DNA of 64,000 nucleotides from JAFGVL01 sp963662245 (GCA_963662245.2 CAXXVQ010000002.1:124001-188000); one strand, 5' to 3'. Numbered from the stretch's first letter, positions 25,236 through 35,259 are shown. The notes: generated from the letters alone by a model not told the origin. Translations and numbers: made by a program.

Positions 25236-27176
25236 TTGATTTCTGTAGAACAACTTTCAGTTGAATTTAGCGGACACACGCTATTTGATAACATTACCTA
25301 CCTTGTTAATCCAAAAGACAAAATAGCCCTTGTGGGCAAAAACGGTGCAGGTAAAAGCACCATGCTTAAAATTATTGCCGGCATTCAAAAGCCAACAACT
25401 GGGAATATTATCTACCCTAGTGATTTAAAAATTGGCTACCTTCCTCAGCACATGATCCATAATGATGGATTGACTGTTATGCAAGAAGCCGAAAAAGCTT
25501 TCTTCGAACTTTTCAATCAGCAAGAACTAATAGATAAGCTGACAAATGAAATGGCTGAGCGCACCGATTACGAGAGCGTAAGTTACATGAAGCTTATCGA
25601 CACCCTAACTCATGAAACTGAAAAATTAAACATGATGGGTGGAGCAGATTATCAAGGCGAAGTAGAAAAAACACTACTAGGACTTGGCTTTGTTCGCAGC
25701 GATTTTGAAAGGCAAACAACAGAATTCAGTGGTGGCTGGCGTATGCGCATTGAATTAGCAAAAATCCTACTTCGCAAACCTGATATTTTACTACTGGATG
25801 AGCCTACCAACCACTTAGATATTGAATCAATTCAGTGGCTTGAAAATTTCTTGGCAACAATGAGCGGTGCTGTAATTTTGATTTCGCACGACCGCGCATT
25901 TATCAATGCAGTAACTAACAGAACCATTGAAATTTCCCTTGGTCAAATCTACGACTACAAGGTAAACTACGACAAATACCTTGTTCTTCGCAAAGAGCGA
26001 CGCGAACAACAAATCCGTGCTTACGAGAATCAACAAAAGATGATTGCCGACACGGAAGATTTTATTGAACGCTTCCGCTCTAAAGCAACCAAGGCTGTTC
26101 AGGTTCAATCTCGCATCAAGCAATTGGAAAAAGTTGAGCGTATCGAGATTGACATGGAAGATACTTCCCGTCTAAACTTAAAGTTCCCTCCTGCACCACA
26201 CTCTGGGTCTATTCCTGTGGAAATTGAGAATCTGACCAAAGTATATGGGGACAAAGTGGTACTTGATAATATTGACTTAATCATTAACCGTGGAGAGAAG
26301 GTCGCCTTTGTTGGTAAAAATGGTGAAGGTAAATCGACACTGGTTAAGTGTATTATGAGCGAAATACCTCATACCGGTATTATGAAATTAGGTCATAATG
26401 TAAAAATCGGTTACTTCGCTCAGAACCAAGCTAGTTTACTAGATGAGGACAAAACTGTTTTTGAAACAATTGACTATGTTGCTGTAGGTGATATCAGAAC
26501 AAAGATTCGAGACATCCTTGGAGCATTCATGTTTGGTGGAGAAGCTTCAGATAAGAAAGTAAAAGTACTTTCCGGAGGAGAACGCAGTCGTTTAGCAATG
26601 ATTAAACTATTGCTTGAACCTGTGAACTTACTTATCTTAGATGAGCCAACAAACCACCTTGACCTTCAAAGTAAGGATGTGCTAAAAGAAGCAATCAAAA
26701 CTTTCAATGGAACTGTAATTGTAGTTTCCCACGACCGTGAATTCCTTGACGGACTTGTGGATAAGGTATACGAATTTGCCAACAAAAAAGTGCGCGAACA
26801 TATTGGCGGCATTTATGACTTCTTGGAAAAGAAAAAGATGGATAGCCTGAAAGAACTAGAAGTATCCTTACGCACAAAAGTGGAAAAAGTTGAAGAAGAA
26901 AAACCTTCTGAAAACAAACTTAGCTACGAAGCTCGTAAAGAACTTAACAAACAAATTCGCAAAACTGAAAAAGGAATAGAAGAAGCTGAAAAAGCAGTAG
27001 AAAAGTTAGAAAAAGAAATCTCAAATATTGAAACAGAACTACAAAACCCGGCTAAAGCTGCTGACGGGGAACTTTTCAAAACTTATGAAAAGAAAAAACG
27101 CGAGTTAGAGCAAAAAATGTACGAATGGGAGATTTTAGGAGAAGAACTTGATGAACAAAAATCTCAACTAGATTAA
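25236..27176 (+). CDS. ABC-F family ATPase with C-terminal coiled coil
   Basis: 646 residues. The start is a TTG (25236); the resulting MISVEQLSVEF lines up with the MITVDGLAVEF of the paralogue at 19745-21382, and no ATG is available nearby. It has two ABC domains with GKNGAGKST (36-44) and GKNGEGKST, signatures FSGGW and LSGGERSRLA. Residues about 555-646 form a charged coiled coil (KLEKEISNIETEL), as in Uup-type proteins, which can contact nucleic acid or the ribosome. It is convergent with the patatin gene and both share one bidirectional hairpin. Confidence 0.92.
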   Translation: MISVEQLSVEFSGHTLFDNITYLVNPKDKIALVGKNGAGKSTMLKIIAGIQKPTTGNIIYPSDLKIGYLPQHMIHNDGLTVMQEAEKAFFELFNQQELIDKLTNEMAERTDYESVSYMKLIDTLTHETEKLNMMGGADYQGEVEKTLLGLGFVRSDFERQTTEFSGGWRMRIELAKILLRKPDILLLDEPTNHLDIESIQWLENFLATMSGAVILISHDRAFINAVTNRTIEISLGQIYDYKVNYDKYLVLRKERREQQIRAYENQQKMIADTEDFIERFRSKATKAVQVQSRIKQLEKVERIEIDMEDTSRLNLKFPPAPHSGSIPVEIENLTKVYGDKVVLDNIDLIINRGEKVAFVGKNGEGKSTLVKCIMSEIPHTGIMKLGHNVKIGYFAQNQASLLDEDKTVFETIDYVAVGDIRTKIRDILGAFMFGGEASDKKVKVLSGGERSRLAMIKLLLEPVNLLILDEPTNHLDLQSKDVLKEAIKTFNGTVIVVSHDREFLDGLVDKVYEFANKKVREHIGGIYDFLEKKKMDSLKELEVSLRTKVEKVEEEKPSENKLSYEARKELNKQIRKTEKGIEEAEKAVEKLEKEISNIETELQNPAKAADGELFKTYEKKKRELEQKMYEWEILGEELDEQKSQLD

Positions 27177-27213
27177 ATAACAATGCCATTGATAATCAAT
27201 GGCATTGTTATTT
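27175..27213. terminator. Bidirectional terminator hairpin
   Basis: An 18-bp perfect stem AAATAACAATGCCATTGA closes on a 3-nt loop. It fills the whole 35-bp gap between two convergent stop codons and overlaps both by a base or two. Confidence 0.88.
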
Positions 27214-29428
27214 AAAACCAATAGCCAAGATTTGCAGAAACATTAGGCAATTTCTGATAATCTGAGTAACCTACAGTAAAGTCAAAAGGTCCCATATTAG
27301 TTTTTATTTGATATAAAATTCCAACACCCCAAACATAGGAACAGTTTGTGAAATCCACCAACTCTTCCGCACTCCTTAAAACATTAATTTTTAAACCTAT
27401 ATAATGTTTTCTAATAAAGTTATACCGTGATGAGATCATTGCTATATTTGAATATCTATTTACTTGTGTAACAGCATTCATTCCCACAAATGGAAACTGA
27501 TTATTAAAGTAAACAGAGTACCCTTCGCCACCTACAAAAGTATTCTTAAACAAAGAGTTCTCACTACCATAGATAGATCGCGAGAATGCTTCACCAATTA
27601 ATGTCATTTTATCTGAAAGAGAAACAACACTTTTTCCTCTAAACATTACTACTGGAACGGTTGTTCCGATATTGTAAAAGTAATTCCTCAAAAAAGATAA
27701 ATTAGTGTAAAAAGAAACTCCTCCAGTTGGAAAATAATAGTCATTAAGATTATCAAAAGAGACATAAAAACGAGAATCCAGAAGTAAATTCTCATGCTCC
27801 ATTTTCTCAGATAATGCTACATTCTCATCCAAATAAACATCACCCCTAAAGTATTCACAAGAAACAGAGAATCCCATATCCATCATGTAAAAGAAGTTAC
27901 GATATAAATAAAGTGTACTACTTGCATAATATAAATCTGCCGTACCCAATTTTTCTTTATAATCATATACAGAATACTTCTGTTTTTTTCCATCTATTTT
28001 CAACCCCAAATCACTAAAGTTTTTAAGTTTAATTTCACCTAACACAGACAAACCTGGATTTGTAGACAATTCAGCTGAAATTGACCATAATTTTAACCAT
28101 TTACTATTATCAGCCCTATCCACATTTAATAAAATTGCAGCAGCATCAGTTGTATTAACCTTAAAACCAATATTTTGAGTATAAACCTTTTTTTCAAATA
28201 GGAATAATTTTAAAATTCTATCTTCAGAATCCTTATTGGGTTGCTCCAAAGTGAAATATATCTTTTCAAAGTTCTCCCGTCCATATAGTTTATCAATAGC
28301 TTTATTTATGTCAGATAATGAATATTTATTAGGTAATATTAATTGCATATTCTTTAAGATATCTTCCTTCCTAAAATTCACTCCTGTAGCAAAGCCAATG
28401 TCAACAATTTTATACACTTTTGTTAAATCATAGACTTTTGTTTTAGATATCGTGGTATCAATATTTACTGACAAATTATATTTCTCTTTTAATGCTCTGA
28501 TTTGAAGCAAATTATCCCTTACTGCAAATTCACCTCTTTTTACGAGAGAATCAACTGAACTACTACTAAAACTTGCATTGTTAAATCCTGAAATATCCGG
28601 AGTTATTAATACATTACAAAGACTATTTTTCACACTATCCCCCTTGGGATCATAAAATGCTATTAATTGATTAAGAACTTTTGGAATCGACTTTAGCTCA
28701 TCTTTATTTGACAGTGAATTTCTGATATCAACTCCAATAACAATATCAGCACCCATTTCTTTAGCTATATCTACAGGAAAATTATCAACAATACCTCCAT
28801 CAATCAACAATTTTCCATCTCTAAGAAATGGTGCAAATACTCCAGGAATTGCCATACTAGCATAAATTGCTGTTGCTAAAGATCCTTTTCGCATCACTAC
28901 CATTTGTCCTGTTTCGATATCAGTCGCTACCGCTGCAAACTTAACCTTTAATGAATCAAAAGCTATGTCTGAGGGATAATCCACGGATAAATTACTAAAA
29001 TAGTTTAATAAATTATGCCCATAAATAGCAGCTTTGGGGAAAGATAGAGTTCCCTCTTTCATTGGAATAGACAACTGATAGCGTTGTTCTAATGATTTTT
29101 TATGAAATGAATAATATGATCGGTTAACCTTGTCTGAGAAAAATTCATCCCAATTCTGAGTTTTTGCTTGTCGTTCTATTTCCTCAGGAGAGTATCCCAT
29201 CGCATATATCCCTCCTACCACACTACCAATACTAGTTCCCACAACAATATCAACAGGAATTCCTTCTTCCTGCAATACCTTTAAAACCCCAATATGAGCA
29301 AAACCTTTTGCACCTCCGCCACCTAGGACTACAGCTACCTTCGGACGAGTATGTTCATACCCATTTACACATAAGGCATTACTCCCTAACAGTAAAAAAA
29401 ATGATATTATTACAAGCAAATACTTCAT
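27212..29428 (-). CDS. Patatin-like phospholipase fused to an outer-membrane beta-barrel
   Basis: 738 residues with a signal peptide (1-19). The patatin domain follows: oxyanion GGGGAKG (36-42), nucleophile S66 in GTSIG (64-68), and the catalytic aspartate in DGG (210-212). A POTRA-like stretch and a BamA/TamA-type barrel make up the C-terminal 350 residues, ending in the aromatic NLGYWF. This architecture is the RssA/PlpD type (type Vd secretion), where a lipase is carried by its own barrel; in Bacteroidota the lipase often stays in the envelope. It stands alone, convergent with the ABC-F gene. Substrate: phospholipid, inferred. Confidence 0.88.
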   Translation of the reverse strand: MKYLLVIISFFLLLGSNALCVNGYEHTRPKVAVVLGGGGAKGFAHIGVLKVLQEEGIPVDIVVGTSIGSVVGGIYAMGYSPEEIERQAKTQNWDEFFSDKVNRSYYSFHKKSLEQRYQLSIPMKEGTLSFPKAAIYGHNLLNYFSNLSVDYPSDIAFDSLKVKFAAVATDIETGQMVVMRKGSLATAIYASMAIPGVFAPFLRDGKLLIDGGIVDNFPVDIAKEMGADIVIGVDIRNSLSNKDELKSIPKVLNQLIAFYDPKGDSVKNSLCNVLITPDISGFNNASFSSSSVDSLVKRGEFAVRDNLLQIRALKEKYNLSVNIDTTISKTKVYDLTKVYKIVDIGFATGVNFRKEDILKNMQLILPNKYSLSDINKAIDKLYGRENFEKIYFTLEQPNKDSEDRILKLFLFEKKVYTQNIGFKVNTTDAAAILLNVDRADNSKWLKLWSISAELSTNPGLSVLGEIKLKNFSDLGLKIDGKKQKYSVYDYKEKLGTADLYYASSTLYLYRNFFYMMDMGFSVSCEYFRGDVYLDENVALSEKMEHENLLLDSRFYVSFDNLNDYYFPTGGVSFYTNLSFLRNYFYNIGTTVPVVMFRGKSVVSLSDKMTLIGEAFSRSIYGSENSLFKNTFVGGEGYSVYFNNQFPFVGMNAVTQVNRYSNIAMISSRYNFIRKHYIGLKINVLRSAEELVDFTNCSYVWGVGILYQIKTNMGPFDFTVGYSDYQKLPNVSANLGYWF

Positions 29429-29577
29429 AGCCCAAAGTTAACATTTGAAGGATTAAATTTGATTTTGATTAATGACGATTTTGATTTTATGTGATTACAA
29501 AAACAATTTTCTGCAAAATTTAACAAAATAAAACATATTAATTTATCTAAAAGACAAACGATACCTTAAGTAATTTC

Positions 29578-29585
29578 TATTTTTG
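29578..29585 (+). promoter_or_regulatory. -7 promoter box for the lipoprotein gene
   Basis: TATTTTTG, a TAnnTTTG match, 31 bp before the ATG at 29617. The 188-bp gap to the divergent patatin gene holds nothing else that I recognise. Confidence 0.5.
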
Positions 29586-29616
29586 CAACAGAAAAACACA
29601 TAATTACATAAAAAGC

Positions 29617-30462
29617 ATGAAAAACTTTAAATTCAAATCAATTCTCATCTTTATTGCGTCCACTCTGACTTTTGTTTCATGTACTGAAGAAACTGAAATA
29701 CCAACTGCCTACGAAACCGTAGCCGGAGGATGGGAAATATGTCAAACTTACAAATACAATGAAACTAAAAATGCTAATCTTAGTGATAATGTAAGTGACA
29801 ATAACATTTATATTTTTGATAAAGATGGTGCCCTTTATATAATTTCTGACTCCACCGCATCAATAAGCAGATATAATATTTCAAATAACAATATTTCATA
29901 TAATCTTGGTGATGGTTACGAAAGTTCTCTGTATAGAATAAATGGAAACAAAATCTACATCTATCAAAAATTAATTGAAAATGGACAAAGTGTTGAAATC
30001 GGTTTTATACTAAAAAGAACTAAAGAAATCAATGGCATGCCCACAGATGCATTTATGAGTCTATTATCAAGTGGAGATATTAATCTAACTGAGATTATAT
30101 CAAATAACAATACTGGTTCTAATGAATCGAATACTTCAAGCTTAATTGGTACTTGGAGCAAAACAGAAGACAGTATTACTATCTCAACCATATTTTATTC
30201 AGGAACACAAGCAATAGTTGGGTTTATACCTGCTACATATACTTATAATAATAATACCATCACATTCCAACCTATAGCAGCAGAAGAAGGCAGTGACATT
30301 ACAATTGATACAACACCGGTTGTTTGGAATGTTATTTCTTTAACAAACAAACAACTTATCATTTCTTATAAAGAAGAAGAAACTGAATATGATACAACCC
30401 TTTATAAATGGGTAGGAACAGGTGTATACACCACAATAACAGATACACTAACAAAAGAATAA
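29617..30462 (+). CDS. Lipoprotein of unknown function, lipocalin-like
   Basis: 281 residues. A lipoprotein signal ends in FVSC at about residue 22, followed by acidic residues (TEETE), which favour surface or outer-membrane sorting in Bacteroidota. The mature part contains two short similar blocks, AGGWEICQTYKY and IGTWSKTEDSIT, each like the start of a lipocalin-type Bacteroidota domain that opens with G-x-W. No enzyme motif is seen. The frameshifted lipoprotein gene at 53980-54559 begins in the same way (NGAWKCTEV). A strong terminator follows, and it is monocistronic. Confidence 0.7.
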   Translation: MKNFKFKSILIFIASTLTFVSCTEETEIPTAYETVAGGWEICQTYKYNETKNANLSDNVSDNNIYIFDKDGALYIISDSTASISRYNISNNNISYNLGDGYESSLYRINGNKIYIYQKLIENGQSVEIGFILKRTKEINGMPTDAFMSLLSSGDINLTEIISNNNTGSNESNTSSLIGTWSKTEDSITISTIFYSGTQAIVGFIPATYTYNNNTITFQPIAAEEGSDITIDTTPVVWNVISLTNKQLIISYKEEETEYDTTLYKWVGTGVYTTITDTLTKE

Positions 30463-30479
30463 ATCTACCTCTATAAAAT

Positions 30480-30514
30480 AAGAAAGCCGTTGAAAATGAT
30501 TCAACGGCTTTCTT
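30480..30514. terminator. Bidirectional terminator hairpin
   Basis: A 15-bp perfect stem AAGAAAGCCGTTGAA with a 5-nt loop lies between convergent genes (lipoprotein and EamA transporter). Confidence 0.88.
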
Positions 30515-30516
30515 GT

Positions 30517-31401
30517 TTATATAAACAGTAGCACACTACCACCAACACTCACTAAGGTTCCAATAATCTGAATAAGGGTAACCTTTTCTTTCATAATAAA
30601 ATAAGATGGGAGAATAATAAAGATAGGAACCATACCCATCAAAGTTGCGGCAACACCGGTAGATGTATGTTGAACGGCAAAAAGTGACAACGAAACACCT
30701 ATAAAAGGACCGAATACCGTACCCCAAAACATTACATGCATATCTTTTGGCTGGTGGACTGCCTTCCATATTTTAGGCCAATGACGAATAGCTGTAAGCA
30801 GAATAGAAAAAGAAACAAATCCGGCTATAGCTCTGATTTGGGTTGCTGCCATAGGGTCATAATTTTGAATACCCTTTTTGCTCAACACAAAACCGATAGC
30901 CTGCCCTAATGCTCCACCAAAAGCGAACAAAAAACCTTTTATAGGCATATTAAATTTTATTCGCTTATCATTCTTACCTAACATTGCAACAAAAATGCCT
31001 CCTACGACAAGCATCACTCCTACAATTTTATCTCCAGTTAGCGTTTCTCCAAGCATTAAAAAACCAACTGTAGCAGTCATAACAGGAGCCAAGGTCATAA
31101 TTAATTGCGCCATCCTTGCACCAACAATCAAATATGAATGAAATAAACATAAGTCTCCTATAAAAAAACCAATTACACCGGACAATGAAAGCCAAAGCCA
31201 CTGCTCATAACCTGCATCAGTTGGAAAAAAGCTACCTCGAGTAAACCATGTAGCCACACCCAACAACACAATAGCTAAACCTATTCTTAATATGTTCAGA
31301 GTCAACGAACCAATATTTCTTCCTGCTTTTTCAAAAAAAATAGCACTTGCTGTCCAACTTACAGCCACACCCAAAGCCGCCATTTCACCTATTGAATCCA
31401 T
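30517..31401 (-). CDS. EamA/DMT family transporter
   Basis: 294 residues with ten membrane helices in two EamA repeats. The first repeat starts at GEMAALGVAVSWTASAIFFEKAG and the second near FAFGGALGQAIGFVLSKKG. Transporters of this family move metabolites or amino acids across the inner membrane; the substrate cannot be predicted. It is divergent from rlmB with a 114-bp shared promoter region containing a perfect TATCTTTG box 17 bp before its ATG. Confidence 0.88.
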   Translation of the reverse strand: MDSIGEMAALGVAVSWTASAIFFEKAGRNIGSLTLNILRIGLAIVLLGVATWFTRGSFFPTDAGYEQWLWLSLSGVIGFFIGDLCLFHSYLIVGARMAQLIMTLAPVMTATVGFLMLGETLTGDKIVGVMLVVGGIFVAMLGKNDKRIKFNMPIKGFLFAFGGALGQAIGFVLSKKGIQNYDPMAATQIRAIAGFVSFSILLTAIRHWPKIWKAVHQPKDMHVMFWGTVFGPFIGVSLSLFAVQHTSTGVAATLMGMVPIFIILPSYFIMKEKVTLIQIIGTLVSVGGSVLLFI

Positions 31402-31417
31402 AAAATTTTACTTTATG

Positions 31418-31425
31418 CAAAGATA
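31418..31425 (-). promoter_or_regulatory. -7 promoter box for the EamA transporter gene
   Basis: Minus strand TATCTTTG, 16 bp before the ATG at 31401. Confidence 0.65.
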
Positions 31426-31484
31426 GATATGAAACGAGTGATCTTGTCTAAATTATGCATTACAATTTTCCTTTAATTTTTGTT

Positions 31485-31492
31485 TACCTTTG
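31485..31492 (+). promoter_or_regulatory. -7 promoter box for rlmB
   Basis: TACCTTTG, 23 bp before the ATG at 31516. It forms a divergent pair with the EamA box. Confidence 0.65.
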
Positions 31493-31515
31493 CAATCTGA
31501 TTTTATAAAAGAACA

Positions 31516-32247
31516 ATGAAAGAAAAAGACATGATATTTGGCATTCGTGCTGTAATTGAAGCTGTAAAGGCTGACAAAGAAATTGACAAAATATTTATGC
31601 GTAGGGACATGAGTAACGAGCTTACTCGTGAGTTGTACGATGCCTTAGGCGACAAACAAGTACCGGTAGTGAAAGTACCTGTAGAAAAACTAAACAAATT
31701 TACTAGAAAAAATCACCAAGGTGTAGTGGCTTTTATCACTCCCATTACATTCCAACGCATTGCAGATATTATCCCTACTTTGTACGAAGAAGGAAAAACA
31801 CCATTTATTGTAGTGCTTGACGGTGTGACTGATGTGCGTAACTTTGGTGCAATTGCTCGTACTTGCGAATGTGCAGGTGTTGATGCAATTGTAGTTCCGG
31901 TAAAAGGAGGAGCAGCTGTAAATGCTGATGCCATTAAAACCTCTGCAGGTGCATTACACACTATTCCGGTATGCCGCGAACCAAATCTTCTGGAAACAGT
32001 TAAAATGATTCGTGAATTTGGTTTAAATGTAGTAGCTGCAACTGAGAAGGCAAGCATGAACTATACTGAAGCTGATTACAAACACCCACTTGCTATTGTG
32101 ATGGGATCTGAAGATGTAGGTATCAGTAATGATATTCTTCGTCACTGCGACCAAATGGTGGCAATTCCAATTAAAGGAAACATCGGGTCGTTAAATGTAT
32201 CGGTTGCTGCCGGAGTTTTAATTTATGAGGCGTTAAAACAAAGATAA
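31516..32247 (+). CDS. rlmB: 23S rRNA (guanosine-2'-O)-methyltransferase RlmB
   Basis: 243 residues. An N-terminal L30e-like substrate-binding domain (FGIRAVIEAVKADKEIDKIF) is followed by a SPOUT domain with the three SpoU motifs: NFGAIARTCECAG, VMGSEDVGIS and IPIKGNIGSLNVSVAAG. RlmB methylates G2251 in the P-loop of 23S rRNA using SAM bound in a trefoil knot. It is followed by an inverted-end repeat and the RluA-type pseudouridine synthase gene, giving two rRNA/tRNA-modifying genes in a row. Confidence 0.93.
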   Translation: MKEKDMIFGIRAVIEAVKADKEIDKIFMRRDMSNELTRELYDALGDKQVPVVKVPVEKLNKFTRKNHQGVVAFITPITFQRIADIIPTLYEEGKTPFIVVLDGVTDVRNFGAIARTCECAGVDAIVVPVKGGAAVNADAIKTSAGALHTIPVCREPNLLETVKMIREFGLNVVAATEKASMNYTEADYKHPLAIVMGSEDVGISNDILRHCDQMVAIPIKGNIGSLNVSVAAGVLIYEALKQR

Positions 32248-32253
32248 AAACGC

Positions 32254-32396
32254 CACCCCTAAATCCCCTAAAGGATACTTAAATAACAATCCTAAAAATA
32301 TTGAATAAAAACTATTTTAGTTTATTTGATAAAGAATTTTTAATCTCACAAAATACCTGAAATATCCTCAAAGTCCCCTTTAGGGGATTTAGGGGT
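32254..32396. repeat. Inverted-end element (CACCCCTAAATCC...), copy 2
   Basis: The left end CACCCCTAAATCCCCTAAAGG starts 7 bp after the rlmB stop; its inverse CCTTTAGGGGATTTAGGGGT ends at 32396, 10 bp before the next ATG. About 90 bp lie between the ends, and part of that (a CC-TAAAA-TTGAATAA-like stretch) resembles the interior of the copy at 16862-16994. Confidence 0.85.
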
Positions 32397-32405
32397 AAAA
32401 TTAAT

Positions 32406-33107
32406 ATGAGTACAGACTCTTTATATAGTTCTCTTGAAATCCTTTTTGAAGATAACCACCTGATAGCAGTTAACAAAACCTGCTCAGACTTAGTGCAAGG
32501 TGACAAAACGGGTGACATCACCCTACCCGATCGTATCAAAGCATACTTAAAGGACAAATACAATAAGCCTGGGAATGTATTCTGTGGTGTAACTCACAGA
32601 CTTGACCGCCCTACAAGTGGCGTAGTTATCTTTGCTAAAACAGGCAAAGCTCTTAGCCGCATGAACGAAATATTCAAAAATCACGAGGTAAAGAAAACCT
32701 ATTGGGCAATTGTAAAACAACGCCCTCAAGAACCTGAAGCAACACTAAAGCATTACCTTGTTCGCAACGAAAAGCAAAACAAAAGTTACGCTTATGATGA
32801 ACCTAAAAAGGATGCAAAAGAAGCTGTACTTAGCTATAAAATGATTGCCGGATCAGATAATTATTCTCTTCTGGAGATTAATTTGGAAACAGGACGCCAT
32901 CACCAAATCCGTTGTCAACTTGCAAAAATTGGCAGTCCAATTAAAGGCGATTTAAAATATGGTTTTGCTCGCTCCAATCCCGATGGCGGAATTAGCTTAC
33001 ATGCCCGATCGGTAGAGTTTATTCATCCTGTATCAAAACAAGAAATTATAATCACAGCTCCTGTTCCTAAGGACAATTTATGGAAAGCTTTTGAAGATAT
33101 GGTGTAA
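32406..33107 (+). CDS. RluA family pseudouridine synthase
   Basis: 233 residues, without an S4 domain. The catalytic aspartate is D67 in HRLDRPTSG, followed by KTYWAIV and GRHHQIRCQLA, the standard RluA-family order. Short members of this kind modify rRNA or tRNA uridines (RluA/TruC-like); the exact site cannot be assigned. Its upstream region is entirely the inverted-end element, so it is either read through from rlmB or driven by a promoter in that repeat. A hairpin terminator follows 20 bp after the stop. Confidence 0.88.
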   Translation: MSTDSLYSSLEILFEDNHLIAVNKTCSDLVQGDKTGDITLPDRIKAYLKDKYNKPGNVFCGVTHRLDRPTSGVVIFAKTGKALSRMNEIFKNHEVKKTYWAIVKQRPQEPEATLKHYLVRNEKQNKSYAYDEPKKDAKEAVLSYKMIAGSDNYSLLEINLETGRHHQIRCQLAKIGSPIKGDLKYGFARSNPDGGISLHARSVEFIHPVSKQEIIITAPVPKDNLWKAFEDMV

Positions 33108-33126
33108 AAAACAGCACCCAAAGATT

Positions 33127-33163
33127 AAAAATCCATTCCCGTATATGCAGAATGGATTTTTTT
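33127..33163 (+). terminator. Intrinsic terminator after the RluA-type gene
   Basis: The stem AAAAATCCATTC/GAATGGATTTTT with a loop of about 11 nt is followed by a T-run. Confidence 0.85.
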
Positions 33164-33177
33164 GTATCAAGAACAAT

Positions 33178-33185
33178 TATATTTG
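33178..33185 (+). promoter_or_regulatory. -7 promoter box for the GNAT/ATP-grasp gene
   Basis: TATATTTG, 75 bp before the ATG at 33261. Confidence 0.45.
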
Positions 33186-33260
33186 TAGATATATTATCTA
33201 AAACATTCACTATAGGGTTGTCCAACATATATAAATAAATTAGCATTCATTGGTTAAGAA

Positions 33261-35225
33261 ATGAAAGTTGAAATTACTAAAGCCACAAACTCAGATTTAG
33301 CTTTTTTACTAGAGTTAGAAAAGGAAATCTTCCCTGCATATCAACAAAATTCAAAAGGAAACATAAAAAAAGGGCTTAACAGCTCTTTTCAAGAGATCTT
33401 CGTTGTAAGAAGCTGTGAAAATAAAAATCAGCCTATAGGATCAATTGTTTTATTTAAGTATAAGCATAAATTGAGAATCTACTCAATTGGCCTATTATTA
33501 AATTATCAAGACAAAGGATTTGGAAGAATTATTCTTGACTATGTGAAGGATTATGCAATCAAGAATAACTACAAAAGCATCATTCTTGAAGCCAGTTTAA
33601 GCAATCAAAAGCTTATCGAATGGTATAAGAAGAATGATTTTATTGAAAATGGCATCTTAAAAGATTACTATGCAAAAGGTATTGATGGCGTAAAAATGGA
33701 ATATGATTTACAAAAAAGCATACTTGAAAAAGATCATAAAAATGTGATTGTCATCAACCAACCTTACAAATGGATTGACAGTGATATTAATGCCAAAGTG
33801 ATATCTGTAAAAGAATACATCAATAATCCTATATATCAGAATACGGCCGATTACAGAATTTTTAACCTGTGTAGTTCATACAAATACCAAAGCTACGGCT
33901 ATTATGTTTCACTCTTAGCTTCTGCTCGAGGACAAAGAGTAATTCCAAACATTACAGTAATAAGAGATTTTCGCATTAAAAATGTAATGCAATCCATCGC
34001 CTTTGACCTTGATGAGTTAATAAATAAAACTCTAGACCCAGTAAATCAAAACGAACTTTCTCTAAACATATATTTTGGACAAACGCCTGCTAAAAATTAT
34101 AAGACGCTTGCTTCTAAGCTTTACCAAATATTTGAAGCACCATTCTTCCGGGTTAATTTTATTAAAGATGAAAAATGGTTGATTAAAAACATTAAGGTAA
34201 TTACATTTAAAGATATTGTTGAGGAAGAACAAAATATTATGTATGAGTTTGCTTCGAAGTACTTCAATAAAAAACGATATAATTACCCAAAACTAGCTAA
34301 TTACAAATACGACCTAGCGGTATTGGTAAATCCAAATGAAGAAACGCCTCCTTCCAACAAAGCTGCTTTAGAAAAGCTTAAGATTGCAGCCAACAAGAAA
34401 GGAGTTTATTTAGAGTTCATTACTAAATCTGAAGTGGACAAGATTAATGAATTCGATGCCCTTTTCATACGAGAAACAACAAATGTAAACCATTACACCT
34501 ATGAGTTTTCACGATTAGCGTACGCTGAAGGAATGGTGGTTTTAGATGATCCGTGGTCAATTCTTAGATGTTCAAACAAAATTTACCAAAACGAACTCTT
34601 TAAAAAACATAAAGTTAAAACACCCGCAACAATTGTTCTAACAAAAAACATCTTTAACATAGTACAATTAGAGAATTTCACCTATCCTCTGGTTTTGAAA
34701 CAACCGGATAGCGCATTCTCTCTAGGAGTCATTAAGGTGAACAATACTTGAGAGGCACAGGAACAAATACATCTATTATTCAAAAAATCGGATATGATAA
34801 TTTGTCAGGAGTTTCTATACTCTGAATTTGACTGGAGAATAGGAATACTTGATAACAAGCCGCTATTTGCTTGTAAATATTTTATGAAAAAAGACCACTG
34901 GCAAATATATGACTGGAACACCAGTAGCGGTGAAGCATACGGAGATCACCTAACTGTTTGCATTGACGAAGTTCCAAAAAATGTGTTGAATGTAGCGACA
35001 AAAGCTGCATCACTTATTGGAGATGGATTGTACGGTGTTGATTTAAAGGTGGTAAATAATGAGATCTACATTGTAGAAGTTAACGATAATCCCAATATTG
35101 ACTCAGGTGTAGAAGACACCATATTAGGGAATAAGTTATATGAGTCAATAATAGATTCTTTTATTAACCGCATTAATATAACAAAGAACATGCAGAAGAT
35201 TAAATTAACAAGTACTAAAGCATAA
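33261..35225 (+). pseudogene. GNAT / RimK-like ATP-grasp fusion gene with in-frame TGA
   Basis: One reading frame of 655 codons is interrupted by a TGA at 34749-34751 and then continues in the same frame without a shift to 35225. Residues 1-150 are a GNAT acetyltransferase (IGLLLNYQDKGFGRIIL). About 155-330 match the RimK-like ATP-grasp N-terminal (RLAN) region, and the rest is an ATP-grasp ligase (YPLVLKQPDSAFSLGV, then after the stop WRIGILDNKPLFACKYF and VDLKVVNNEIYIVEVNDNPN). Such enzymes form peptide-like bonds on a carboxylate. The TGA falls within the ATP-grasp domain, so the truncated product should be inactive. A C-to-T change in an Arg codon (CGA) is one simple origin. Confidence 0.85.
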
Positions 35226-35259
35226 GCTTTGTGACAAAAATAGTTTAATACAATTCAGT

